Positions 1 to 6,149 of a stretch of 19,524 nt of DNA are shown here, one piece after another. The stretch's first letter is position 1; every line of letters starts with the position of its first letter. The stretch covers positions 1-19,524 of the forward strand of contig CAZMOL010000027.1 of the NCBI GenBank assembly GCA_964568045.1. Reading direction: 5' to 3'. This DNA comes from CAZDDA01 sp964568045. Its GTDB lineage: Bacteria; Bipolaricaulota; Bipolaricaulia; UBA7950; UBA9294. Both the position numbers and the translations under genes were made by a program. The notes beneath the pieces are model-generated. The model saw nothing but the letters and a program-made list of their open reading frames with translations. It was not told the DNA's origin and ran no database searches.

Positions 1-89
1 TCAACTTCGTAACCCTCGTTTTTCAGCAACAGTGCGGCAACGGTGCTGTCCACCCCGCCGCTCATGCAGACGAGAACCCTTTCAGCCAC
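1..89 (-). CDS. mnmA: tRNA 2-thiouridylase MnmA-like, N-terminal fragment (runs off left edge)
   Basis: Only the first 29 codons are in the window. The start is GTG at 89, behind a GAGGAGA ribosome site, and overlaps the last 8 bases of the upstream cupin gene, which suggests translational coupling. The fragment carries the PP-loop ATP-pyrophosphatase signature SGGVDS at about residues 10-15, followed by a hydrophobic helix ending in GYEV. This arrangement very near the N-terminus is typical of MnmA, which adenylates and thiolates U34 of tRNA in the cytoplasm. Other PP-loop enzymes (QueC, LarE and relatives) share the motif, but the MSGGVDSTVAALLLK pattern fits MnmA best. The family assignment rests on this short stretch only. 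Confidence 0.7.
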   Translation of the reverse strand, partial: MAERVLVCMSGGVDSTVAALLLKNEGYEV

Positions 90-444
90 CCGTCTCCTCA
101 CCCCTCGGTGGGACAAGACACAGAAACTCGAACGGCTCCGATCCAGCGTTGAGAAACTGGTGTTCGTCGTTGCCAGGCACGTACACGAAATCCTTCGCGC
201 TCACCGCGGTGCTGCCGTGAGCGGATTTGACCGTTCCGTTCCCGGAGAGGATGAACACCTCGTGCTCCCAGGGATGAGTGTGATAGGGGCTGCACCCGCC
301 CTCCCCCAAGGTAAACAGCCGCATGACGAAATTGGCTGCCCCCTGCTTCGGTCCGATCAGCACGCGCTTTGTCGCATGTAAGATCGTCTCGCCGTTGTGT
401 AGATCGACCGATTCCACAGCACAGCTCTTGCCAATGTTGACCAT
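82..444 (-). CDS. small single-domain cupin protein
   Basis: This is a 120-residue protein with one cupin fold. Cupin motif 1 is seen as H55-x-H57-PWE-x-E62 (a G-x5-H-x-H-x3-4-E-like pattern), and motif 2 ends in H95 within PGNDEHQFLN, so the usual three-histidine, one-glutamate metal site appears complete. ATG codons lie at 447 and 444. The second has better spacing from the AGGAGG site, so I chose 444. The ATGATG overlaps the TGA of the upstream phosphatase gene, indicating coupled translation. Small cupins of this type serve as isomerases, dioxygenases or sugar/metabolite-binding proteins. The sequence does not say which, and the neighbours (phosphatase upstream, mnmA downstream) do not settle it. 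Confidence 0.85.
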   Translation of the reverse strand: MVNIGKSCAVESVDLHNGETILHATKRVLIGPKQGAANFVMRLFTLGEGGCSPYHTHPWEHEVFILSGNGTVKSAHGSTAVSAKDFVYVPGNDEHQFLNAGSEPFEFLCLVPPRGEETGG

Positions 445-1730
445 CATTCCTCCTTGTCTTGTAGTCTGCTCACAATCAGTGGAACGAGCATCTCGTGGGC
501 GGTCAGTCCGCCGTGCACACCTTTGAGCATCGCTGCATCCTTGTACGGATGAAAGATCGCTGTCTTGCCGGTGGAAACCACAACCAGATCGCCGATTCGA
601 TCTGCAACCTCGGCTCTCACCGGGCCTTGTCCGAACAGGCCGGCTTCCAGAGCCGAATCCGCAGCGAGGCAAATCAAATCATCCCCGAAGCGTTCCTGTA
701 TCGTTTTGACCACCGCCTGTTTCTTCCCCTCTCGCACGTACAAGTAGGATGCCCGCGGCTCGCCGACCGGAGGCAGGACCAGATTCCGTGCAAGCTCGGG
801 CTCATCCGAGATCAGCCGGTAATCGGAGGCCGCCATCGGAACAAACCCGTGATCCGCAGTAATGATGAACAGGGTCTGCCCAACCTGTCCATCGAGCTCA
901 CGTGCGATGGCAGTGTCAACCGCATGCAGCTCAGCCGCGAACTCCTCGGTCCACGGGCCGTGGGTATGGGCAATGGCATCGGTCCCGCCCCAATAGAGAC
1001 TGACAAAGACCTTTCCGCTCGTCCGCTGGAGTATACGGCGTGCCACGACGAGCATGTCCGAGAGATTGACGACGGGGTGAAGGCGCGTACTCCCGTCGTA
1101 GAGGAGGCTCGACAGGCCGCTCGAGGCGATGTGGCGACTGAGGACCACGTGCGTGTCGACCCCGAGTCGGTGCAGCTGTCCGTACAGCGTTGGTGCACCA
1201 AGAAAGCTCTGCAAGTCGATCCCCGCTTCAACGGCTGAGCCTCCCTTGGCGTCGCCTTGCGTGGACAGACGGATCATGTTGGTGATTGCCGAGATCTCCT
1301 TCAGATACAGCCGGTAGCCCACCATTGCGTGCTCTTGGGGTGTCAGGCCGGTGCTGAGTGTGGGCAGCGCCGTCGCGGTGGTCGCGGGAAAGACAGAGGT
1401 CAGCTGGATGCACGTCCCCCGTTCGATCAGCCGGTGAAGGAACAGATCAGGGAATCTCTCCAGCAGCTCAAGAAGATGATGAAACCCTATTCCATCGATG
1501 ATGAGCAGGATCACCTTCCTGACCGATCCACTCAATGGCGGGTCCATGGCGTCGATCAGTGCACGTGCTCCCTCGACCTGCTCGCCAAACAGCGAGCGGA
1601 CAAAGCGTGGGATCGCAAGGATCGAGTAGCCGTTGTAATCGGGAATGACCGCCTTTCCGGGCGGCAGGCCGGGTAGAGTGAGGGCGGCTACTCGCTGCTT
1701 TATACCGTGTGTCTGGATCATGATCCCCAT
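444..1730 (-). CDS. alkaline-phosphatase-superfamily phosphodiesterase/phosphatase
   Basis: This 428-residue protein belongs to the type I phosphodiesterase/nucleotide pyrophosphatase branch of the alkaline phosphatase superfamily. The metal-binding and catalytic landmarks are all visible in order: D79 in LLIIDGIG, the nucleophile threonine in FPATTATAL (residues 114-122), D251 and H255 in GGTDAIAHTHGP, D293-H294 in ITADHGF, and a last histidine near residue 400 in GVHGGLTAHEM. There is no signal peptide, so it should act in the cytoplasm. The family hydrolyses phosphomonoesters, phosphodiesters or pyrophosphates; the substrate here is unknown. The ATG at 1730 has a GAGG site 7 bases upstream. 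A second in-frame ATG at 1721 is possible. Its stop overlaps the cupin start. Confidence 0.88.
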   Translation of the reverse strand: MGIMIQTHGIKQRVAALTLPGLPPGKAVIPDYNGYSILAIPRFVRSLFGEQVEGARALIDAMDPPLSGSVRKVILLIIDGIGFHHLLELLERFPDLFLHRLIERGTCIQLTSVFPATTATALPTLSTGLTPQEHAMVGYRLYLKEISAITNMIRLSTQGDAKGGSAVEAGIDLQSFLGAPTLYGQLHRLGVDTHVVLSRHIASSGLSSLLYDGSTRLHPVVNLSDMLVVARRILQRTSGKVFVSLYWGGTDAIAHTHGPWTEEFAAELHAVDTAIARELDGQVGQTLFIITADHGFVPMAASDYRLISDEPELARNLVLPPVGEPRASYLYVREGKKQAVVKTIQERFGDDLICLAADSALEAGLFGQGPVRAEVADRIGDLVVVSTGKTAIFHPYKDAAMLKGVHGGLTAHEMLVPLIVSRLQDKEE

Positions 1731-1756
1731 TATAGAGCCTCGCAGGGTCAGTTAAA
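1722..1756 (-). promoter_or_regulatory. possible promoter overlapping the phosphatase start
   Basis: On the minus strand a perfect TATAAT lies directly over the first ATG of the phosphatase gene (the ATG begins inside it), with TTTAAC 16 bases upstream as a possible -35 box. If used, transcription would begin near the second in-frame ATG and the message would be nearly leaderless. The match may be chance. Confidence 0.25.
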
Positions 1757-1758
1757 GG

Positions 1759-1773
1759 CAGCCTTGTAGGCTG
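1759..1773 (-). terminator. weak hairpin after the HAD gene
   Basis: CAGCC-TTGTA-GGCTG forms a 5-bp stem with a 5-base loop in the 72-base gap between the HAD gene and the phosphatase. On the minus strand it is followed by CCTTTAACT, only a short T run. It could be a weak terminator or an RNA processing structure that partly separates the two gene pairs. Confidence 0.3.
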
Positions 1774-1802
1774 ATTGAGTCTATTAAAACCAACGGGTCG
1801 GT

Positions 1803-2465
1803 TTACTCGTTCGCCTGCCTGTGATGGGTCAGAAATCTTTTCAGCTCGTGGAGTTTGGTGATGTCACCCTGCTTGCCGTGGCGGTTAAGCACTATTGGTA
1901 CCAGCGAGGCACTGCGTGCAGCTTGGACATCCTCTGGCTGATTACCGACGTAGTAGCCGCGCGTTGCCCCAAGCGCATCCTTCAGGCGTTCAAGCAGGTG
2001 AGGGGCCGGCTTGGCATAGCGGATTTCCTTCAGGGAGCTTCCCCGACCGATGAAAACACGGAAGATCCGCGCCAGGCAGAAGTAGTCAGCAACACGGTCG
2101 ACCACGACCTGCGGCGAGTTGCTGACGATTCCCAACGGATAGTCTTGCGCCAACTCCTCCAGCGCAGAGACATCCGGAAACAGAGCGATCCTGCCGTCTT
2201 TAAGCGCAGCCAGTTTTCCCGCAACGTAGTTCTGTTCACGGGTGGCCAGCAATCGGTCGGGATCGTCGATATCAAACCCATCGCAGAAGGCCTGAATGCC
2301 TTTGCGTAGGTTCACAATGTGCAGCGCCTGGATATTCTCGGCAACCTCAGGGATGCTAAACGCGCGGAGGGTCCTTGCGAACGCGTCGTTTAACCAGCTT
2401 CCGGTGGCGTGGTTGTCGGAATCGAGGATAACACCGTCCATGTCGAAACCGACGATGAGGCTCAC
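1803..2465 (-). CDS. HAD-superfamily phosphatase (phosphoglycolate-phosphatase-like)
   Basis: This is a 220-residue HAD hydrolase. Motif I is D8-x-D10 in GFDMDGVILDSD, motif II is S115 in GIVSNSP, and motif III is K152 in RYAKPAPH. The insert between motifs I and II is a helical C1 cap as in phosphoglycolate phosphatases. Motif IV reads VGNQPED, with N175 where most members have the first acidic Mg-binding residue and D179 retained. This may weaken or tune metal binding. The GTG start at 2465 shares GTGA with the stop of the upstream oxidoreductase gene, so the two are translationally coupled. The longer reading frame extending to 2540 overlaps that gene and is not used. The substrate is unknown; it is probably a small phosphorylated metabolite. 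Confidence 0.85.
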   Translation of the reverse strand: MSLIVGFDMDGVILDSDNHATGSWLNDAFARTLRAFSIPEVAENIQALHIVNLRKGIQAFCDGFDIDDPDRLLATREQNYVAGKLAALKDGRIALFPDVSALEELAQDYPLGIVSNSPQVVVDRVADYFCLARIFRVFIGRGSSLKEIRYAKPAPHLLERLKDALGATRGYYVGNQPEDVQAARSASLVPIVLNRHGKQGDITKLHELKRFLTHHRQANE

Positions 2466-3613
2466 TGCACCACCACCGATCGTTCGATCGCCAGACCTCT
2501 CTCGCCCAACCCCTCGATGAACTCTCGGGGAGGGATACATGATTCCTGGGGAAGAGCGCCCCGCTTCACAATGCGATCTGAAGCAAGCATGAACGCGATC
2601 TGCGCGATGGGAAAACCGGTGGTACGCATCATCGCCGAGAGCCCGGTCCGTTCATCATAGAGGTCGACCATCTCGTAGCGCACCACGCAATCTGCGTGAT
2701 TCTTCTTTCCGCGGGCAGTCACGCGGAGCAAGATGACATCGGGCTCATCAAACGCGAGGTTCTCCTCAAACAGGTGGACGGCCAGTGCGCGGGGGACAAC
2801 CTCCGTCTCGCCGATCGATTGCGGAACTTCGTCGAAGAACCCCAAGTCGGCCATTGCTTTGATCTTCTCCAGGTGTCCGCGGTAGCGAATTGTTTTGTAA
2901 TTGAGATCGTCTACCCGACCAAGGAGGGTTTGTGGAAGGGTGGAGCTCCCTCCCGAGGTATGAAACGCCTCCAGTCTGTCGTAGGGGGGAGGAAACGCGA
3001 TCTCCTCCCAACCGGTCAACGACGGCACCTCAGCAACCTTTCCGTTTCGGATAACCGTTGCCGGTTCCATGTATTCGTTCAACAATCCGTGCGGGGAGAA
3101 GACGATCTGATAATCGAGTGGAGGGCGCGGCTGTTGCGGTAGCCCGCCCACACGGATCTCTACCGACTCGACCGCTTCAAGGCCGTCAATGGCGCCCACG
3201 GCGAGGATATTTACCAGCCCCGGGGCAAGGCCACAGTCGGGAATCAACGTGACGCCGGCTTGTTTCGCCTTGTCATCGAGGGCGAATTCGGCTGCCACAA
3301 TCCGATTGTTGCCACCCAGATCGCAAAAGTGGACCCCGCTTTCCACAGCCGCTTCTGCCAGGGAGAGATTGAAGAAGTACGGCACGGCACTGATCGCCAC
3401 CGCGCAGCCTTCCATGATTTCACGTACCGCCCTTGGAGCACTCACATCGAGGCGCTGAGGAGTCACGCGTCGGTCAGACAGCCAATCCGCAATCTCCTCG
3501 GCTTTTCCGCGATCTCGGTCAGCAATGAGAATCTCCCCGACTTCCTTGCGCCGCGTAAGGTCGTAGGCAACCGCCCGCCCCATCATCCCAGCACCAATCA
3601 ACAGAACTCTCAT
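2462..3613 (-). CDS. saccharopine dehydrogenase-family oxidoreductase, lysine 6-dehydrogenase-like
   Basis: This is a 383-residue cytoplasmic NAD(P)-dependent dehydrogenase. The Rossmann fingerprint GAGMMG sits at residues 7-12, and further landmarks are ISAVPYFFN, DLGGNNRIV, PDCGLAPGLVN, FSPHGLLNEYMEPA, and the stretch EAFHTSGGSSTLP followed by YKTIRYRGH. As far as I recall, this order and wording closely match Geobacillus L-lysine 6-dehydrogenase, which oxidatively deaminates lysine at the epsilon carbon to allysine, cyclising to piperideine-6-carboxylate. Other members of the family act on saccharopine or carboxynorspermidine. The ATG at 3613 aligns with family N-termini; a GTG one codon upstream is nearer to the GGGGAGG site (10 bases) and could be the true start. 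Its stop overlaps the HAD start. Confidence 0.85.
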   Translation of the reverse strand: MRVLLIGAGMMGRAVAYDLTRRKEVGEILIADRDRGKAEEIADWLSDRRVTPQRLDVSAPRAVREIMEGCAVAISAVPYFFNLSLAEAAVESGVHFCDLGGNNRIVAAEFALDDKAKQAGVTLIPDCGLAPGLVNILAVGAIDGLEAVESVEIRVGGLPQQPRPPLDYQIVFSPHGLLNEYMEPATVIRNGKVAEVPSLTGWEEIAFPPPYDRLEAFHTSGGSSTLPQTLLGRVDDLNYKTIRYRGHLEKIKAMADLGFFDEVPQSIGETEVVPRALAVHLFEENLAFDEPDVILLRVTARGKKNHADCVVRYEMVDLYDERTGLSAMMRTTGFPIAQIAFMLASDRIVKRGALPQESCIPPREFIEGLGERGLAIERSVVVQ

Positions 3614-3756
3614 CACGGAACGCTCGCCTCCCCTTGGGATTATGCTAACACCTTGACAAACCGGTGGATCGCGTTTTCCTTACAGATTCTACCGTCTCTG
3701 GGATCGGGAATAAACCTTGTCCGGTAACGCTCCATGGGGTGATACTTGCGTTGCGT

Positions 3757-3781
3757 CTTGCCACGGCATCAAGCCGGCAAG
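3757..3781. repeat. inverted repeat in the divergent intergenic region
   Basis: CTTGCC...GGCAAG is a 6-bp inverted repeat enclosing a second, inner repeat GGC-ATCAA-GCC. It lies in the 230-base gap between the divergently transcribed dehydrogenase and macrodomain genes. It may be a protein-binding site or a leader hairpin of the macrodomain gene. No convincing -10/-35 pair was found beside it. Confidence 0.35.
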
Positions 3782-3843
3782 ATCCGCTAGGATTAGAACC
3801 AGCGTTCGCCATTCATTGAGCGGATCGAAAGGAGGTAGGACCG

Positions 3844-4404
3844 ATGACGGACAGAATCAGCAAACTCGTTGGGCAAACCGAGCTTGTGATTTGCGTAGGC
3901 GATATCACGCGGCAGACAACCGACGCGATCGTGAACGCGGCCAACTCAAGCCTGCGCGGAGGCGGGGGCGTTGACGGTGCCATCCATCGTGCCGGGGGCC
4001 CGAGTCTTCTAAAGGAGTGCCAAGACTACGTGCGCACACACGGACAACTTCCCCCCGGAAAGGCCATGTGGACCCGCGGTGGTAATCTGTCTGCTCGCTA
4101 CGTGATTCACACGGTGGGCCCGATTTATCAAAGCGAGGAGGAGTCGGCGCCAATCCTTGAAAGCGCTTATCTGGAATCCCTGAAGGTGGCCGAGAAGCTG
4201 CGGGTGCGTAGCGTTTCCTTCCCCTCGATCAGCACCGGCGCCTACGGCTATCCGCTAGACGCAGCGGCGCGCGTGGCCCTGCAAGCGATCATGGACTGCC
4301 TGCGCACTGGGACAGCCCTGGAACTCGTTCAGATTGTGTGCTTCACAAAGGACACATTCACCGCGTTTGAGTCGGCTCTACAGGATACCGCTCAACCTGA
4401 TTGA
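3844..4404 (+). CDS. macrodomain protein, O-acetyl-ADP-ribose deacetylase / ADP-ribosyl hydrolase (YmdB-like)
   Basis: This 186-residue protein is a single macrodomain. Visible landmarks are GDIT at 19-22, IVNAANSSL with N31 and N34, the loop GGGGVDGAIHRAGG at 39-52, VIHTVGP, and SISTGAYGYP in the second ligand loop. These are the ADP-ribose-binding and catalytic positions of the YmdB/MacroD group, which hydrolyses O-acetyl-ADP-ribose and removes mono-ADP-ribose from acidic residues, in the cytoplasm. The ATG at 3844 follows AAAGGAGGT with 7-base spacing. It seems to be a single-gene unit: the upstream gene is divergent and a 220-base gap follows. Confidence 0.93.
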   Translation: MTDRISKLVGQTELVICVGDITRQTTDAIVNAANSSLRGGGGVDGAIHRAGGPSLLKECQDYVRTHGQLPPGKAMWTRGGNLSARYVIHTVGPIYQSEEESAPILESAYLESLKVAEKLRVRSVSFPSISTGAYGYPLDAAARVALQAIMDCLRTGTALELVQIVCFTKDTFTAFESALQDTAQPD

Positions 4405-4410
4405 GCTGGA

Positions 4411-4446
4411 CGCACCTCATGACTTGCAGCTTCTTTGAGAGGTGCG
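4411..4446. repeat. 8-bp inverted repeat after the macrodomain gene
   Basis: CGCACCTC and GAGGTGCG form an exact 8-bp stem around a 20-base loop, starting 7 bases after the macrodomain stop codon. There is no T run afterwards, so it is not a classical intrinsic terminator. It could stabilise the 3' end of the message. The rest of the gap up to 4624 holds nothing else I recognise, apart from a TAGAAT that could be a -10 box about 55 bases before the next gene. Confidence 0.35.
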
Positions 4447-4624
4447 ATGGCTTTCATTGACGAAAGATGCAGGACGCGAGATTGTCGATCGTCTCTTCGC
4501 TGTGCGGCGCAGGCCTTTCTAGCCGCCGCTTGCCAAAGGACGAAATGGATTGGGTACCGAGACAGAGTAGAATACCCGTGGCGCAGAATAACAGGAGATG
4601 CGGGCGCCTTCGGAGGGAGCAATC

Positions 4625-5092
4625 ATGATCGATGAGAAAAGGCGTGGTCGCTACGAGCGAATCGCTGCCCAGCTAAAGGACCTGATCGAGGGCAAATCAC
4701 CGAATCTGCTCGCGGCGATGGCGACGATCTGCGCGGTCCTCCACGCCAAGATGCCGCATCACTTGTGGACCGGATTCTATTTCGTCGCTGCTGAAAGCGA
4801 ACTTCATGTAGGGCCGTACCAGGGCCCGGTTGCCTGCCAGGTGCTAAAAGGTCGTGGGGTGTGTCTGCAGTGCGCTACGACCAGGAAGCCGGTGATCGTC
4901 CCAGATGTGGAGCAGTTCCCCAGCCACATCCCCTGTGACTCGCGATCCAGAAGCGAGATCGCCCTGCCTCTTGTGAACAACGACGAAGTCGTCGCCGTGC
5001 TCGACATCGACTCAAACAAGCTCCATCAGTTCGACGAGGACGACGTTGCCCCGCTTGCCAAGATCCTCGAACTGCTGCTACCCTACTGCTGA
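4625..5092 (+). CDS. msrC: free methionine-(R)-sulfoxide reductase, GAF domain
   Basis: This 155-residue protein is a single GAF domain of the fRMsr (YebR/MsrC) type, which reduces free methionine-(R)-sulfoxide in the cytoplasm, usually with thioredoxin. The family signature runs as WTGFYFV, LHVGPYQGPVAC, GRGVC, HIPCDS, SEIALPLV and VLDIDS. All three cysteines of the redox relay are present: C71 (VAC), C80 (GVC) and C104 (HIPCD, the position of the usual catalytic cysteine). C83 is additional. Length is normal for the family. The ATG at 4625 follows GGAGGGA by about 6 bases. It stands alone between the macrodomain gene and the regulator and suggests oxidative-stress repair. Confidence 0.93.
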   Translation: MIDEKRRGRYERIAAQLKDLIEGKSPNLLAAMATICAVLHAKMPHHLWTGFYFVAAESELHVGPYQGPVACQVLKGRGVCLQCATTRKPVIVPDVEQFPSHIPCDSRSRSEIALPLVNNDEVVAVLDIDSNKLHQFDEDDVAPLAKILELLLPYC

Positions 5093-5151
5093 ACGCTGGC
5101 TAGCTATGCCTGCCCCTTTCACGCCCATATCGTGCGAAACAACTCTCACAC

Positions 5152-5180
5152 TTGACAGACATGCTTATGCCTGCTATATT
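5152..5180 (+). promoter_or_regulatory. sigma70-type promoter of the first FCD regulator
   Basis: TTGACA at 5152-5157 and TATATT at 5175-5180 are separated by exactly 17 bases. The same -35, spacing and (nearly) -10 recur upstream of the two other FCD regulators in the window, which supports it as a real promoter. Confidence 0.85.
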
Positions 5181-5214
5181 GGTGCATTGTGCGTTGTGCA
5201 CTGAGCTTTGTGCA
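5181..5214 (+). promoter_or_regulatory. putative regulator operator at the transcription start
   Basis: Directly after the -10 box lies an imperfect palindrome GTGCA-N10-TGCAC (5182-5201). Three direct TTGTGC hexamers begin at 5187, 5194 and 5208. The core GCATTGTGC is shared with the same position in the other two regulator promoters. Placement over the start of transcription suits autorepression by the FCD regulator; this is inferred, not shown. Confidence 0.55.
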
Positions 5215-5245
5215 GGCCGTCCACTGAGTTGGGAGGAGGCTGGCC

Positions 5246-5944
5246 ATCAAACGACTGCAGCAAATCGAGAAGCTCAATCGAAGGGCAACTCTGGCAGATC
5301 AGGTCTACGAGTCCCTCCGCCACGCTGTTGTCTACGGCCACCTCAGTCCGGGCTCAAGGCTGAATCAAATAGAACTTGCTAGGAGTCTAGATGTCAGCGA
5401 GCGGACAGTCCGTGAAGCTCTCACCCGCTTAGTCTCAGAAGGCCTCGTCAGTCGCGACCCCTACAGGGAGTTTAGGGTTGTGGGGTTATCTGTAAAGGAG
5501 ATCGAGGAGATCTTCCACATGCGAGCGTTGTTGGAAGGCTGGGCCATGGAACTAGCGGCCCCCGAAATCACCGCTCGCGAGTTGACTCAGATGCGCAAGT
5601 TGCTGCCAAAGATGGAAGCGAGTATTTCCCTGGAATCCGTATTGACCCTACAGGGCACGAATAGAGAATTCCACTGGATCGCTATCAACACCTGCAAGAA
5701 AAAGTATCTAATCCAAACGCTCAAGCGCCTGTGGGACCTGACGCTCCCCTACGCATTTGCCGAGAAAGATACGGAAAGCTACATTCGCCAGACGGAGAAG
5801 GACCAGATCTATCATCCGCAGCTCGTTAAAGCCCTGGAAGTTCGGGATGGTCAACTAGCGCGTGAAATACTTGCCACACACATACATGAAGCGATGGAGC
5901 AGCTCCGTTTGCGCGTGCAGCGGGTGGACGCTGATCAAGAATGA
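5246..5944 (+). CDS. GntR-family FCD-domain transcriptional regulator (copy 1), probable AUC start
   Basis: This 232-residue protein has an N-terminal winged helix at about 14-80 (SERTVREAL is the recognition-helix region) and an FCD ligand-binding domain at about 85-220. The FCD landmarks are MRALLEGWAMELA, then H143 (EFHW), H190 and H212, the usual metal-site histidines. FCD regulators normally repress uptake and catabolic genes until a carboxylate or amino-acid-like ligand binds. There is no ATG, GTG or TTG in frame between the upstream TGA at 5222-5230 and codon 79, well after the DNA-binding domain. GGGAGGAGG lies 6 bases before an ATC codon at 5246, and this arrangement is kept in the two paralogues, so I assign ATC as the start. 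It precedes the importer operon and probably controls it and itself. Confidence 0.88.
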   Translation: MKRLQQIEKLNRRATLADQVYESLRHAVVYGHLSPGSRLNQIELARSLDVSERTVREALTRLVSEGLVSRDPYREFRVVGLSVKEIEEIFHMRALLEGWAMELAAPEITARELTQMRKLLPKMEASISLESVLTLQGTNREFHWIAINTCKKKYLIQTLKRLWDLTLPYAFAEKDTESYIRQTEKDQIYHPQLVKALEVRDGQLAREILATHIHEAMEQLRLRVQRVDADQE

Positions 5945-5973
5945 AAGAGCGCCTTGTGCAGGAGGATTCGTAT

Positions 5974-6018
5974 GTGAATGAGTTAGAGCGACCTCCTGGG
6001 TACAAAGGGGTTGCCTAG
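5974..6018 (+). CDS. possible 14-residue leader peptide upstream of the importer operon
   Basis: AGGAGG at 5960-5965 is followed 8 bases later by GTG opening a 14-codon frame (MNELERPPGYKGVA) that ends at TAG 6016-6018. Overlapping it, at 6 bases from the same site, is ATG immediately followed by TGA (a start-stop element). A strong ribosome site with no long gene behind it suggests a regulatory upstream ORF or leader peptide for the binding-protein gene. It could also be a decayed gene start. Evidence is positional only. Confidence 0.3.
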   Translation: MNELERPPGYKGVA

Positions 6019-6038
6019 GCATATGCAGATGGCCGGAT

Positions 6039-6055
6039 TGGGCAGTGTATGCCCA
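6039..6055. repeat. inverted repeat in the importer leader
   Basis: TGGGCA-GTGTA-TGCCCA is an exact 6-bp inverted repeat with a 5-base loop, 95 bases upstream of the binding-protein start. It could be an operator or an RNA hairpin. No good promoter boxes flank it. Confidence 0.4.
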
Positions 6056-6076
6056 GTATATCGCGTCGGCCGGGAA

Positions 6077-6148
6077 AGGAGGTGCAATAGAACGAAAAGA
6101 TTGGAGAGGTGGTAGTAAGTTGTCACAGACTAACAGGAGGTGCGATAG
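6077..6148 (+). repeat. duplicated ribosome-binding region before the binding-protein gene
   Basis: AGGAGGTGCAATAG (6077-6090) and AGGAGGTGCGATAG (6135-6148) are near-identical 14-base units 58 bases apart. Only the second is followed by ATG (6150). The first is followed by an in-frame ATA at 6087 that would add 21 polar residues before the signal peptide, so it is unlikely to be the start. ACCTCCT at 5991-5997 is complementary to AGGAGGT in both copies and could mask either one. Confidence 0.5.
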
Positions 6149-6149
6149 C

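Noticed and set aside
495..1238. 247-codon plus-strand frame opposite the phosphatase gene
   Set aside because: It is antisense to a well-supported enzyme with complete catalytic motifs, has no ribosome site and shows no protein-family features.
2696..3727. Plus-strand frames opposite the lysine dehydrogenase-like gene
   Set aside because: The minus-strand protein has the Rossmann fingerprint and full-length family pattern; the opposite frames are shadows of its codon bias.
3717..3974. 85-codon plus-strand frame entering the macrodomain gene in another frame
   Set aside because: It overlaps the macrodomain start in a different frame, has no ribosome site and no recognisable sequence.
5480..5944. 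Short start of regulator copy 1 at the GTG at 5480
   Set aside because: This would leave out the whole DNA-binding domain, which is encoded in frame directly upstream and conserved in all three copies.
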